Below the pieces are notes generated by a model. That model was not told the origin of the DNA. It was given only the letters and a program-made list of their open reading frames with translations, and did no database searches. 64,000 nucleotides of DNA. It comes from Diphasiastrum complanatum. Lineage: Eukaryota > Streptophyta > Lycopodiopsida > Lycopodiales > Lycopodiaceae. This document shows, in pieces, positions 23,769 through 34,560 of the stretch (within the stretch, counting starts at the first letter, position 1; the number at the start of each line of letters is the position of its first letter). A program made the translations under genes and the position numbers. The stretch covers positions 19,315,303-19,379,302 of the forward strand of contig CM055098.1 in NCBI GenBank assembly GCA_029204225.1. The letters are read 5' to 3'.

Positions 23769-24126
23769 TGTTACGAGCTCGTAACCAGTGCCGAACCCTA
23801 GAGAACACAGATAGGTCAGATACCACAGTCAGGGTCGTGTCCAGCGTACATGACCAACAGGGCAAGACAGTGTGAGTAGTGTGCCCCAGCACGGTCCATA
23901 GCCATGGCGGGCCTAACACAGTCGAGGGACCCTGTCAGCAGGATAGGGCTCCCAGTTGGGTCTCGACGTGCAGTCGGCCACGTCAGTGACACGTGGCCGA
24001 CACTTGGCAGTAGCATGCTACCAATCCTCACACTCGGCTAGGAGGGGCTTACTCTATATCAGGGAGTAGGCAAGGTTGGGTGGATCAGTTAGTGTTTGCC
24101 CTACTGTGGTGTTAGGATCTATTACA
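23769..24126 (+). repeat. 5' LTR of the chromovirus
   Basis: It begins TGTTACGAGCTCGTAACC, which contains the perfect palindrome GTTACGAGCTCGTAAC, and ends GATCTATTACA. A candidate TATA element lies in ACTCTATATCAGGG near 24052. Confidence 0.92.
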
Positions 24127-24127
24127 C

Positions 24128-24140
24128 TGGTATCAGAGCC
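24128..24140 (+). promoter_or_regulatory. Primer-binding site, initiator tRNA-Met type
   Basis: TGGTATCAGAGCC lies one base after the 5' LTR. This is the standard plant sequence complementary to the 3' end of initiator tRNA-Met, used to prime minus-strand DNA. Confidence 0.9.
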
Positions 24141-25003
24141 ATCTCCATCCTAGGGAGTTCAGGAGCAGCAGTAGAGAAAGCTATCAGAAGATAGGAAGTG
24201 TTTCTCAGGTTCTCAGAAAAGATTAGAGGAGGAGAATCGTTGTAGGTGCAGCCTTCAAACCCTTGAAATTCACTGAGAATTTACAGTTGTAGGAAGTAGA
24301 ATTCCTTCTGTAGGTAAATTGCTGGAAAGGCAGCAATCTATATCAGATTTCAGACATCTGATAGGAGATTTTAGAAAGGATTTAGAGTAGAAACCAGCGA
24401 GCAGGTCCATCGCTGTGGGATCAGACATCTACCTCTGAAATTTCAGAGAAATCCAAGGAAGTTTGAGGGGTTTTCAAGCAAATTTTCTTAGCAGGGCCAG
24501 CGCTGGACAAGGAGGTGAAAAATTGGTTTTTCATCACTGTTTTTGAGAATTTTTCAGTAGTTTGAACATCAAAGTAGATTGCCACAGACCAGCGACCTAC
24601 TACTTGAAGTCAGATCAGAGTTTCAAGCAAGTTTTGGGCCTTAAATTTTAGAAAATTGGGCCAGACAGGTGGCTGTCCAGCCAGCGAGGGTAGGGAGACA
24701 CCAAAATCAGAAATTGAAATACTTTTTGGGTCTCAAATCAGAAGTAAATGAGCCAGTTGGGTTGCAATTAGACCAGCGAGCTACTATCCTCAAAGAACCG
24801 GGAAATTTGCCAGGTTTTGAAGCTTCAAACTGGCATTTTTCGGGACAGCAGGTCTGAAATCTTGGGGAAATTTCTTTCTTTGGAAGTACAGTCCTCAGAA
24901 ACAGCTAAGTCATCTTTCTTTTCCCTTGTACAGTTGTAAATCAGTCTTTTAGACTTTTTTTTTTTCCTTCAGAAGTTAAGGTAGCTCTCTTTCAGTTCCG
25001 AAG
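24141..25003 (+). other. Chromovirus 5' leader
   Basis: 863 bases between the PBS and the first Gag ATG, with no long open frame. The word CCAGCG recurs five times (near 24398, 24498, 24585, 24676, 24771), often as ACCAGCGA. It may be structural or packaging RNA; that role is a guess. Confidence 0.6.
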
Positions 25004-26688
25004 ATGACCACTCCTCAGGGACCTGATCAACCCCCGGAGAGAGGCTTCGACGAACTTGAAACAGAAGCCTTGGCTTACAGGAAAGGGAAGGAACCCATGG
25101 AAGTAGAAGAACAGGAACAGTTCGCCGAAGAACTCGACGAACTAGTTACCAAGGAGCAGTTCCTCCAATTGGTAATAGAAGTGGATGACTGAAGTTGGCA
25201 TTAGCCAATTTCAAGTCCAGTGTGGACGACTCGTTCGCTGAACTCAAAAACTTGATTTTGAGTTCCGCGAAAGGAAGCCTTCCCTCCACTTCTCAGTTAT
25301 CCCCTTCTCCACTTCCATCAGTTTCGGGTGAGACTTTACGATCTCACTCCAGTGTTTTTAAAGACTTAAAACCTCCTACTTTTAATGGGGAAGAGAAGGA
25401 TAGAAATGCAGATATTCTACAAACCTTCCTCAGCAAATGGAAGAACATTCATTCTCTTAAACAGACCCCTGACCATTTACAAGCTATTGAGGCCAGTCTT
25501 TCCTTAGGGCCTATGGCCTATAAGTGGTGGTTAAATCTCCAGGAGACTGGGCAGACTCCCCGGTCATGGAAAGCTTTTGAAGAAGCTTTCCTAAGAGAAT
25601 TTCTACGAGAGAATGAACTTGATAGAGCCTGGGAAGCCTGGGAAAGAACAGTAATGGACAAGTCCCTCATCCAATATATCTCGCAGTATCGAGAGGCAAT
25701 TTTAAAGATTAAAAATATGGATGACTATCAGAAAATCAGGGGATTTGTCCGTGGCCTCAAAGATGAATATAAAGCAGAGGTCCAGAGAAACTCGCCTACT
25801 ACCCTTGAGCAAGCTCTCAGATATGCTCAAATCTATGATGATTCAGTGGGTAGGAAGAGGGCGAGACAGCAGCCACTTTCTGAGCAACCTTCTCAGAAAG
25901 ACTTTCAATTTAAAAAGAAATTTTTAAAAAGAAAGAAAGAAGATAAATTTAAAGGTGAAGCTCCTCATAAACGCCCTTCACTCATACAGCCCTTAAAACC
26001 AGATGATTTTGAGAAAGCCAAACAAGAACGTTTGTGCTTTGTGTGTATGGGCAAGGGACACACAGTCAGACAGTGTCCCAAGGGGCTTTTCACTAAAAAA
26101 GATAAGAAAGATAAAAAACAAGTTCATCTTGTTCAGACTGTATGTTTCCCCAGTGACTCAGCAGCTTCCGAGATCAAAGTGTATCATGAAGATCATGAAC
26201 ACTGTTGCCAGCTGACCTCTGCAATGCTAGCGAGACCCTTCAGCTTTGAACCGCATGACCTAGTACGTATGCATGGGAAAGTTGGTAACCAGTCAGTAAG
26301 AGTCATGGTTGATGATGGGGCAACCCATAATTTCATCAACCACACCCTGGTTAAAAAGCTTAAACTACCAGAAGTACCTGGTCAGCATAGGTACATCGTT
26401 TCATTAGCTAAGGGTGAAGATAAAAAAATATGGGAAACCATGGTAAGTAAGTTAAATCTTGGTATTCAGGGGTACCAAGATGAAATAAACTTTCAGATAA
26501 TGCACCTGGATCAAATAGACATTGTTCTCGGGAGAGATTGGCTCTACAGTTTAGGACCTTCCCTCCACAGAAACTATCAAGAGAACACCCTCAGCTTTCA
26601 GCATAAAGGCCGAGAGATCCAGTTGCATGGGGAGCATGATGTTCCCAACAGCGCCCTATGGTCTGCAATTCAGAGCTCTGTCAGCTAA
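25004..26688 (+). pseudogene. Chromovirus gag and aspartic protease
   Basis: Starts MTTPQGPDQPPERGFDE; a one-base indel near 25188 forces a frame change after about 62 codons. The second frame (25195-26688) carries Gag with PTFNGEEKDRNADILQTFL, YKWWLNLQETGQTPRSW and FLREFLRENELDRAWEAW. A Lys-rich linker follows, then a zinc knuckle CFVCMGKGHTVRQC and, at residue about 373 of that frame, the protease active site MVDDGATHNFIN (usually DSGATHNFI). Gag coats the RNA; the protease cuts the polyprotein. The next frame overlaps its end by 31 bases. Confidence 0.85.
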
Positions 26689-27758
26689 TCGGAGACGAAG
26701 ACCATCAGGCATTCTTATGTGACTTTCAGTTTATTCCTGAAGTTTCTATTTCCAGTTCTATTCAGCAGAAAATCAGTAAATTAGAAACTTTATTGTCTAA
26801 ATTTAAAGATGTTTTTCCTGAAGATTTACCACATGGTTTACCACCTAGCAGAGAGGTAGATCATGTAATAAACCTAGTACCAGGTACAGCACCTGTTTCT
26901 AAACCTCCGTATCGGGTCAGCCGAACAGAGGATGAAGAAATAACTAGGCAGTTAACAGAATATCTTGGGAAAGGCCAAATTCAGACCAGTAGTTCACCAT
27001 GGGCCTCACCAGTCCTATTGGTGAAAAAGAAAGAGGGGTCTATGCGTCTTTGCGTAGTTTACAGAGCCCTCAATAAAGTCACAATTAAGAATAAATACCC
27101 TATGCCTCGGGCAGACGAGTTGTTTGATCAACTCGACGGGGCTAAGTTTTTCAGCAAAATAGACCTCAGATCGGGATATCATCAAGTCCGTATAAAATCG
27201 GAAGATGTCTCGAAAACAGCTTTTAGGACTCGTCACGGTCATTATTAGTTTAAGGTGATGCCATTTGGGCTCACAAATGCTCCAGCTACCTTTATGACCT
27301 TGATGAACAGTGTCCTCAGACCATACTTGGGTAAGTTTGTAGTCGTATTTTTAGATGACATCCTCGTTTACAGCAAAACGAGGAAGGAGCATCTAAAACA
27401 CCTCAGAAAGGTGTTTCGACTGCTCAGAAAGCATAAGCTCTATGCTAAACAATCCAAGTGTGAATTCTTCGTTGAAGAAGTAGCATATTTGGGTCACATT
27501 ATCTCTTCAGATGGGATTAAGATGGACCCAAATAAGGTTAAAGCCATACTCAGTTGGCTGAGACCTCAAAATATTTTGGAACTTCAGATCTTTCTTGGTC
27601 TGGCGGGATATTACAGACGATTTGTCAAGGAATATGCTCAGATAGCAGTTCCTATAACAAATCTCCTTAAGGGGAAGGGAAAGGAGTTCTTTTGGGAGTC
27701 CGCACAGCAGGAGAGCTTTGATGCTCTCAAAACAGCCTTAGCTACAGCACCATTTTAA
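26658..27758 (+). pseudogene. Chromovirus reverse transcriptase
   Basis: The frame shows [68 protein letters not shown] and [11 protein letters not shown]. The catalytic Asp residues (KIDL and LDD) are present. The usual LC.DYR block has Val for Asp. A TAG at 27246 replaces the codon after HY, normally Glu ([11 protein letters not shown]), and a TAA at 27756 replaces a Leu, so translation is cut three ways. It copies element RNA into DNA. Confidence 0.88.
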
Positions 27759-27785
27759 AAAGTCGTCGACCCCAATCAACCATTT

Positions 27786-28562
27786 GTGGTCGAAACAGAT
27801 GCTAGCGACTTTGCAGTAGGTGCTGTGCTAACTCAGAGTGGACGACCAGTTGCGTTCGAGAGTAAAAAACTCGAGCCGGCTCAGACTAGGTACAGTGCCT
27901 ATGAAAAGGAACTCTTTTCTATAGTCCATGCCCTTAAGACTTGGAGGCATTATTTGTATGGTGCCAACTTTGAGGTCCTGACAGACCATGAGAGTCTCAG
28001 ATACCTTTGCAATCAACCTGAGCTTAGAGGTCGGAAAGCTCGTTGGGCAGAGTTGATGCAAGAGTTTGACATGTCTATCAGATATAGACGTGGAAAATTC
28101 AATACAGTAGCAGATGCCCTTAGCAGAATGCCTATGATAAACGAACTGAGTTTTACTCAGATTCGTAATGAGTTACTCGAGTCCTTGAGAGGGAAATGCC
28201 AGCATAATGCATTCTTCTCTACTATCTGGAACTCAGTCCAAAGCAGACAGTTACAGACTATAGAACCAGTTCCTGGGGCTGGTGCCAGTTCATCCAAGAA
28301 TACGGCAGCTTCCGTTGAGGATGATGATGAGTCCGAGTATACGTCGTCAGATGACGTTGAGGATTCTGAGCCTGTATTACCCAAGCAAACCCCAGTGGTT
28401 GAGGGTCAGTTGACTCAAGGATTCAAATGGAAACAGTATTCGATTCAGGATGAGTACTTGCTCTATAGAGATAGAGTATGTGTCCCCAATTCAGAGGATT
28501 ATAGGCAGCAGGTCCTATATGAATGTCATGACAATCCTAGCGCGCATACAGAAGACCTATGA
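27786..28562 (+). pseudogene. Chromovirus RNase H and integrase N-terminal start
   Basis: RNase H motifs are ETDASDFAVGAVLTQ, YSAYEKELFSIVHAL, FEVLTDHESLRYL and YRRGKFNTVADALSR. An acidic Ser/Glu-rich linker follows, then YRDRVCVPN and the first His pair of the integrase zinc finger (ECHDNPSAH). The frame breaks here; the usual GHPG turn is missing and the zinc finger continues in another frame. Confidence 0.88.
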
Positions 28563-29541
28563 GCTTCTTCGTAGGCAATTTTTCTGGCCCAGTATGAAAA
28601 AGGACGTCCACCAGTATGTAACCAGTTGCCAGAAATGTCAAGTAAATAAAGCAGAGCGTTTAAAGGCAGGAGGGTTGTTGCATCCCTTAGAAATACCAGC
28701 TGGTAAATGGGAGAGTATCTCCATGGATTTTATAGTAGGCCTGCCTAAAACCCAAAAGGGTAATGACGCTATATGGGTCACAGTTGACCGTCTGACCAAA
28801 ATGGCTCATTTTATTCCGACCAAAACAACCGTTAGAGCTCCAGAGTTAGCGAGGTTGTTTGTAGACGGGCTATTTAAATTGTACGGTCTACCTTCCGGCA
28901 TAGTCAACGACCGGGACAGTAAGTTTACTGGAAATTTTTGGAGGGCAGTATTCCATCATCTCCATACTAAACTTAATATGAGTACCACCGACCATCCACA
29001 GACGGACGGTCAAACAGAAAGGGTAAATCAAGTGCTGGAGGATATGCTTCGTGCATACGTCAGCAAGAAGCAAACTAATTGGGAGGAGTATCTCTCGATA
29101 TTAGAGTTTGCTTACAACAATACCAAACATTCAGCTACGGGATACAGCCCATTTATGCTGATGTACGGTTTTCAGCCACGCTCACCCACAGCTGTAGGGT
29201 TTAAACAAGAAAAAGTTGAAGCAGCCAGAAACTTTTTAGAGGACCTAAACCAGATGATAGAACATGCTAAGCGTAGCATTAGACAGTCCCAGGATCGAGC
29301 CAGGCATTATGCAGATCCACACAGACGGGATGTGCAGTTCTCCACTGGTGAGAAAGTCTACTTGAGAGTCCCAGTTGACTCTAAAACCCTCAAATCAGGA
29401 GTGTGTGCTAAGTTGTCTCCAAGGTATTGTGGTCCCTTTACCATCAGTAGGAGACTAGGCGAGGTCACCTATGAACTAGAACTCCCACACAGCAGTAAGG
29501 TTTTTCCAGTCTTTCATGTAGTTAGTTACGAAAAGCCTTAG
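28535..29541 (+). pseudogene. Chromovirus integrase
   Basis: It continues with IQKTYELLRRQFFWPSM and CQKCQ (zinc-finger Cys pair). The DDE core follows: MDFIVGLPKTQKGNDAIWV (first Asp), IVNDRDSKFTGNFW (second Asp) and TDHPQTDGQTERVNQVLED (Glu). Then come the C-terminal LRVPVDSKTL, KLSPRYCGPF and VFPVFHVVSY segments. It ends at a TAG because of a one-base loss near 29530 that separates it from the chromodomain frame. Confidence 0.9.
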
Positions 29542-29544
29542 CCA

Positions 29545-29780
29545 GATCAGACAATCTGGTAGGGGACAGTGTTCTAGTTCTCCCATTGGATCCTCAACAA
29601 CCTCCACATGAACCAGAGGAGATTCTTGATAGTAGAGAGACGCAGACTTGTCATACTCTATACCGAGAATATCTGGTTAAGTGGAATGATCAGCTTGTTG
29701 AGAATGCCACTTGGGAAAGAGGCAGCGTCCTTCGCAAGATTTTTCCAGACTTTGTCTTAGAGGACCAAGACGGTTCTTAA
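29545..29780 (+). pseudogene. Chromovirus C-terminal chromodomain
   Basis: After the frameshift the frame reads EEILDSRETQ, then REYLVKWNDQLVENATWE and FPDFVLEDQ. This is the aromatic chromodomain core (EYLVKW, TWE) found at the integrase end of chromoviruses, which steers integration to marked chromatin. It stops at 29780 just before the polypurine tract. Confidence 0.85.
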
Positions 29781-29791
29781 GGGGAAGGGAG
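29779..29791 (+). promoter_or_regulatory. Polypurine tract
   Basis: AAGGGGAAGGGAG directly precedes the 3' LTR, the usual plus-strand DNA primer. Confidence 0.85.
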
Positions 29792-30149
29792 TGTTACGAG
29801 CTCGTAACCAGTGCCGAACCCTAGAGAACACAGATAGGTCAGATACCACAGTCAGGGTCGTGTCCAGTGTACATGACCAACAGGGCAAGACAATGTGAGT
29901 AGTGTGCCCCAGCACGGTCCATAGCCATGGCGGGCCTAACACAGCCTAGGGACCCTGTCAGCAGGATAGGGCTCCCAGATGGGTCCCGACGTGCAGTCGG
30001 CCACGTCAGTGCCACGTGGCCGACACTTGGCAGTAGCATGCTACCAGTCCTCACACTGGGCTAGGAGGGGCTTACTCTATATCAGGGAGTAGGCAAGGTT
30101 GGGTGGATCAGTTAGTGTTCGCCCTACTGTGGTGTTAGGATCTATTACA
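29792..30149 (+). repeat. 3' LTR of the chromovirus
   Basis: Same length and ends as the 5' LTR, with roughly ten single-base differences scattered along it. Followed by the CACAT target duplication. Confidence 0.92.
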
Positions 30150-30154
30150 CACAT

Positions 30155-31809
30155 GGGCTCCAAAAGCAAGTGGCATCCCCTTATAAGGTCCACCTACCCT
30201 CATAGCACATGGCCACCACCCTCCCTACGCCACCTCACCCAAGGGTCACTTGGGTCAAATCCCCACTCACCTTTTGGGTCACCACCTTAGCCTCTTGGCC
30301 TTATGGCCCAAAGACACACCTAGAACTCCTCTAAGGCTTGTCCTTGGGCTTAGGAGGAGGTGATGGTACAACTGTACGTTCAAGAGGAGGAGGTGGAGGA
30401 AAAAAATTTCACTTTGCTCCCAAAAAGTGAAGAAGATGGTGGATTTGCAAATTTTTTGTGTGTGCAGGTGGAGCTTTACAAGGAGGAGGTTTAAGGCCAA
30501 GAAAGAGGCTGAAAAAGATAAAAAGAAGGGCATACTGGTATGTACTTGCAGCAAGTACAGCCTGCAAGTACAGCTATGTACTTTTCTTTGATTTCCCCCC
30601 TTTCTTAAAAAATGTTCAAGGCCAAAGCTATGGTTTACAATAGCTTTTGTATGTATTCAATCTTGCAAAAATAAACTTTGCAACATAAAAGTTAACTTAC
30701 AAACTTAGATTGCAAATAAACTTTTCTTTAATGTACTTTTAAAAGTACACTACATATTTCAAAGTTTTACAATTTGCAAGAGTTTGAGTTTACGTTCAGC
30801 TTACAAGCCAAAGAAAAGGCTTTGCAAACTTTTGTAACTTAGAGATAAGGAAAAAACTTATTATGTACTTTTTAAGTACAAAACAAGTTAATTACTTTGA
30901 ACCTACGTTCAACCAGAAAACAAGTTTCTTCAAGTTGGAACTTTTGGAGTTTGAACTCCCTCACACATAGATTAATGTGTGAACTCATAACGTATTATGG
31001 AAGGAGCCGGGCAAAGGCCATTCTGCCCAGTAAGGATTTCCAGAATTTTTTTAGGCGAGGCCCAGAGGGTCCAAGCCTAAAAAATTTTGGAAATCCGAAC
31101 CGGACAGAATGGCCTCTGCCCGGCCCCTTCCATTGCGTAATGGATTTTTTGAGCCTTTTTAAACCAATACTTAGCTGCCACGTGGCAAGTGCAAGTAGAA
31201 TCAGCACTAAAAAAATTTGAGACCAATCCGATGCTGCCACGTGGCAAACGCAGGCAGAATCTGCACTAAATTTTTTTTAAAAAAACAGGTGACTATTCTG
31301 CTTTTTAATTTGTTCAGAAATGGGCAAAATAGTCACTAAAAATCCATTATGTGTACTTTGGAAGGTACAAGATATCAAGGATCCTCTCTCCCAAAGAAAA
31401 AAAAACCAACCTGATTCCTGCGGCTGCTGTCCGCCTGCAACAAAACCTGACAAAGCCATACAGACCATGCGCGCGCGGGCGCGCAGGTGCCTGACAATTT
31501 TTGTTTTTTTTTCTTTTAGCAAAATTTTTTTGCAACGAAATTTTTTTAAACCCTTGCAAAAAAATTTCAATCTATTTCTGAAAATTTTAAAAACCATAAA
31601 AAAGTTAGAAAACCGACAAACTTCCACCCTAGCTAGCAAAGGTGGCTCGTTTTCTATCAAAACGACCTCGGATTGGGACGAACCAAAAAGAAAAGTTGTT
31701 CAGTTCGATCCAACAAATACAATTTAGCCTTCAGGAAACATCAGTCAAAAGCTTAAAGCAACCAAGAACGTTAAGTTAAAGCAATTGCACCTTATACACA
31801 ATGATTGGT
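30155..31809. other. Probable Gypsy leader region with palindrome cluster, no gene
   Basis: No conserved protein motif. Several hairpins built on GTACTT/AAGTAC occur (30542-30558, perfect arms with a CAG loop; 30733-30748, perfect 16-bp palindrome; 30864-30880). If the primer-binding site at 31810 belongs to the minus-strand Gypsy at 22489-23560, this is that element's leader, cut by the chromovirus insertion. Confidence 0.4.
31176..31290. repeat. Two-copy repeat carrying TGCCACGTGGCA palindromes
   Basis: The 12-bp palindrome TGCCACGTGGCA (with a G-box CACGTG core) occurs at 31176 and 31235, each followed by a related GCA..AGAATC.GCACTAAA segment; offset 59 bp. Confidence 0.7.
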
Positions 31810-31830
31810 GGCTCTAATACCAAATGTTAG
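31810..31830 (-). mobile_element. Primer-binding site and LTR edge, minus-strand element
   Basis: The minus strand reads ...GATTCTAACA then TTTGGTATTAGAGCC, i.e. an LTR ending in AACA followed by an initiator tRNA-Met type site. The LTR extends to higher coordinates; its far end (before about 32130) is not defined. Confidence 0.55.
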
Positions 31831-32399
31831 AATCCTCATTGTCGTGCCGGTCAGTGGCGAACTCTACGTTACCGCCCAACCATAGAGGTACTGCCACCTC
31901 ACCCCCGTCCACTGGAACTATAGACCACCATCAAGCAAGCTCGGATCTTTGATAAGCCATGGTGTCCCATACCACCATGCCTTACCCTCGACCCTCGCCT
32001 ACCTACATCCTAAGGCCTAGATACTCTCCCTGACCTGACCACCAGTGGAAGAGCTTTTCATTCTCCAGGAGAGAATGAATGCCAATTTGCTTGCTTCAAG
32101 GAATTCAAGGCTTTGATGGAAATGGATGCACGAATCAAAGTGCTAAGGTCAGATAGAGAGGGCGAATAGCAGCAAAGCCTGTCATAACGGTATCGAAGCG
32201 AAGAACGAGGCCAGAAAGGGTCTCATCTATGCGACGAAACTGATCGGATAAGGTTTTTTGAGTAGTCTCACTCGGGGTAGGTGATGTGCCATAATGATAG
32301 TGGAAGGAATAGACAAAAACTTGAGAGAGCAGACTCTTGTCGTCATCCCAAATTAGTCTATTAAAACCACTATTATCACATTTAAGAAAGGACAGCAAT
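31831..32399. other. LTR-derived and unassigned sequence
   Basis: The first part should be the LTR of the minus-strand element whose primer-binding site is at 31810. No coding motif seen beyond that. Confidence 0.35.
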
Positions 32400-32870
32400 C
32401 AGCTAATGAAAAAAGTGAAAATGAAGGCTGTAAAAATGCGCTGGACAGCCAGGTTGCAAGTGACAAATTGGAGTATGAAACGGAGTCAGAATTTCGTGAA
32501 ATTTGGTTGAGGATGGGCGATGGACAGCCTGCAAACAAGGTGTGAAAATGGCTTCAAACGGAGACAAAAACGGACAAAAGTGACAAGTATGAAGCGGCTG
32601 GACAGCCTGGAAACAAAAGTGAGAGGGCTGAAAATGGGAGGAGGAACGGATGAAAGAGATGAGGGAATTGGGCGCTGGAGAGCCTGCAAACAAGCTGGAA
32701 ATGGGTGATAGAGGGTTGGAACTTGGGCGCCGGAGAAAATCTGCCCAAAAAAACAAAAAAAAAAAAAAATTCCGGCCGCCAAATTTAGCGGAAGTACTTC
32801 CGCTAACTATCTGCTAAAGCTCCGCCAAGGAAAATGCTTTGATAGGAGCTGGTCCTCCTCCAAATTGTGC
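32400..32870 (-). repeat. Retroelement leader with degenerate short repeats, copy 1
   Basis: Repeated plus-strand words such as CTGGACAGCCTGCAAACAAG and GAAAATGG.. recur with 60-90 bp spacing. The block is clearly related to 47256-47955. It ends with a 22-bp perfect palindrome (32785-32806) and CTGGTCCTCCTCCAAATTG. It is probably the untranslated leader of a Gypsy family, not a protein. Confidence 0.5.
32785..32806. repeat. 22-bp perfect palindrome
   Basis: A self-complementary sequence centred on GGAAGTACTTCC, with outer arms TTAGC/GCTAA. The second copy at 47884-47905 differs by one base. It could form a hairpin in the leader RNA. Confidence 0.85.
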
Positions 32871-33089
32871 TGAATGTTGCTATGTACTTGATAGGGCTTA
32901 GTAGATAGTAGCCCATTAGTCTAGAGCCTAGAGAGAGAAATTTGGACCATAAAAGAAATGGTCAATGTTTGCTATTTTAATTCTCTCCTTGAGACATTAG
33001 CGTTTCTAAAAAAAAATGATAATAACATTCATGGAACATGCCTCCATGATAGCATGACATCTAGGCATAGAAATATCTTACAATAAAGA

Positions 33090-33260
33090 ATGACAAATAA
33101 GTCTTGTGGTTGACCATACATACCCCCTCTTTTGGGTCACCATTTAGAAACACAGCCTTCACATCCATTTGGTGGATCTTCCACCCGAAGTAGGATGCCA
33201 ATACAACAATAAGGCGTAGTGTAGTCCACTTTGCTACATGACCTTGTAATCGGCAAGTGC
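33090..33260 (-). pseudogene. Ty1/Copia reverse transcriptase fragment
   Basis: The minus strand reads VAKWTTLRLIVVLAS, GWKIHQMDVKAVFLNGD and KEGVCM. This matches the Copia RT opening block (TTIR.....A....W.IHQMDVK.AFLNGDL.EEV.M). It is truncated on both sides; an LTR fragment follows at 33316. Confidence 0.75.
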
Positions 33261-33315
33261 CTCCCCCTTGGCTCTTGAATAGGTGAAGTTTGATCATGAT
33301 CATCCATCCGATCAT

Positions 33316-33773
33316 GGTAGTTATGGACTCGGCTCATTACATTCGCCGCGTCCATTTACATTTACTTTACTTTATGCATAAGCAGGCCTTGGGCCCTTTT
33401 TTATTCATTGGTGACACTTAAACTATATGGTTGGCCTTTGGCCTTATTATTCATTATTAGGCCATTTGGACATATTAGTGGAGAGTGGGGGCCTTCTTGG
33501 AGGGCGCACTATTTTCCCTCCCAGTTGGGCCCTAGCCACCGGAAGCTTCCTTTTAGGGCTTCCTCTTGGCTATAAGTAGGGAAACTGTGTCATTTGTTAT
33601 TCAGCTGATGATATTGATCTCTTTCTTTAGCATCCTTAATCTCTCTCTTTCCTGCTTTCTAGGGTTAAGTCTTGCTTATGTGCCGCTTTCATAGCTTAAG
33701 TCTTGCTTATGTGATGCTTTCATAGCTTAGCTCTAGATCAGCTGTGGCTCTATTCGTAACTTGGTATCAGAGC
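33316..33773 (+). mobile_element. Gypsy LTR fragment with primer-binding site
   Basis: Plus-strand relative of the LTR at 41606-41907. It has TTATGGACTCGGCTCATTAC, CATTTACATTTACTTTAC and GCAGGCCTTGGGCCC, and near its end TATTCGTAAC followed by TGGTATCAGAGC at 33762-33773. The first bases (TGTCGGGGAGAG) are missing, so it is 5' truncated against the Copia fragment. Confidence 0.6.
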
Positions 33774-33884
33774 ACTTTCCTGATTGCTGAATTTCAGATC
33801 TGATTTTCTGATTGGGTGCCCATTTTCCTTGCTGATTTTTCTCTCTTTGCTGAGGGCTTTCGTCTCTATGTAATTTTTGCCCTT

Positions 33885-33990
33885 GTCAAGTAAGTCAAGT
33901 ACAGTGTGTGGTTGATTTGCATCTGTGAGTGTTTTTCCATGTGAATTTGTGTGTGACAGTTTTTCAATCCGCAAATTGTTAACTTGCCTC
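33885..33990 (+). repeat. Copy of the 20590-20695 LTR segment
   Basis: CTTGTCAAGTAAGTCAAGTACAGTGTGTGG through CGCAAATTGTTAACTTG matches 20590-20695 closely, but the primer-binding site after it is lost. Confidence 0.75.
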
Positions 33991-34560
33991 TATTCGACAT
34001 TGACATCACTCATCATGGTAGCGTCAAGGTTCACTTTTTGTTGAAGTCTTTTGGTATTTCCATATCTCGCCTTCTTGAGGTGAATGACCATTATGGTCAT
34101 GAATGTGAGTAAGGGTGGTGTTAATTTAGCTATGGATGGTTTTCATGTGCCTATGGATGAGTGGAGAGTAATCATTATTATTTTCTTGTTGTTTTATGGA
34201 ATTTTGTTTTGAGTAATTTTTGGCTATTGTACACGTTGCATTGTAGCATATAGCTATAGCAAAGTAATAGCACTAGCAACTTAGCATGTGAAAATTTGCC
34301 AAAAAGCTAGGTTTGAGGAACCAAGAAAACTAAAACCTTATGATTCTGCACAAAAAGTTCTCACCAAGTTCTGATTTGTTTAGGAAGGATTAGCATCAAC
34401 TTGAGTGACAAATATGATGAGATTTTAAATTTTTGGACCATGTAAATGAAGCAGGTTATCTGCTGAAACTTTTTAGCCTGTGTATACTTGAGAAATGATT
34501 ATGTTTTAAGTAGATTTGCCTTGAACAGCCCATTAAAAAAGGGAAGGCTGGCATTTTACT
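33991..34560. other. No gene recognised
   Basis: AT-rich intronic sequence without a recognisable motif. Confidence 0.35.

Larger units (their letters stand above)
23764..30154 (+). mobile_element. Nearly complete Ty3/Gypsy chromovirus
   Basis: A 6381-bp element (23769-30149) with a 5-bp target duplication CACAT (23764-23768, 30150-30154). Both 358-bp LTRs begin TGTTACGAGC and end TATTACA. By eye they differ at about ten positions, near 97 percent identity, so insertion is fairly recent compared with its neighbours. Order is PBS, leader, gag, protease, RT, RNase H, integrase, chromodomain, PPT. Two in-frame stops and at least three frameshifts in coding parts make this copy non-autonomous. 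Confidence 0.92.

Noticed and set aside
32403-32756. Pro/Ser/Phe-rich minus-strand frames, also at 47256-47873
   Set aside because: Composition follows degenerate short repeats in retroelement leaders and the frame is not conserved between copies.
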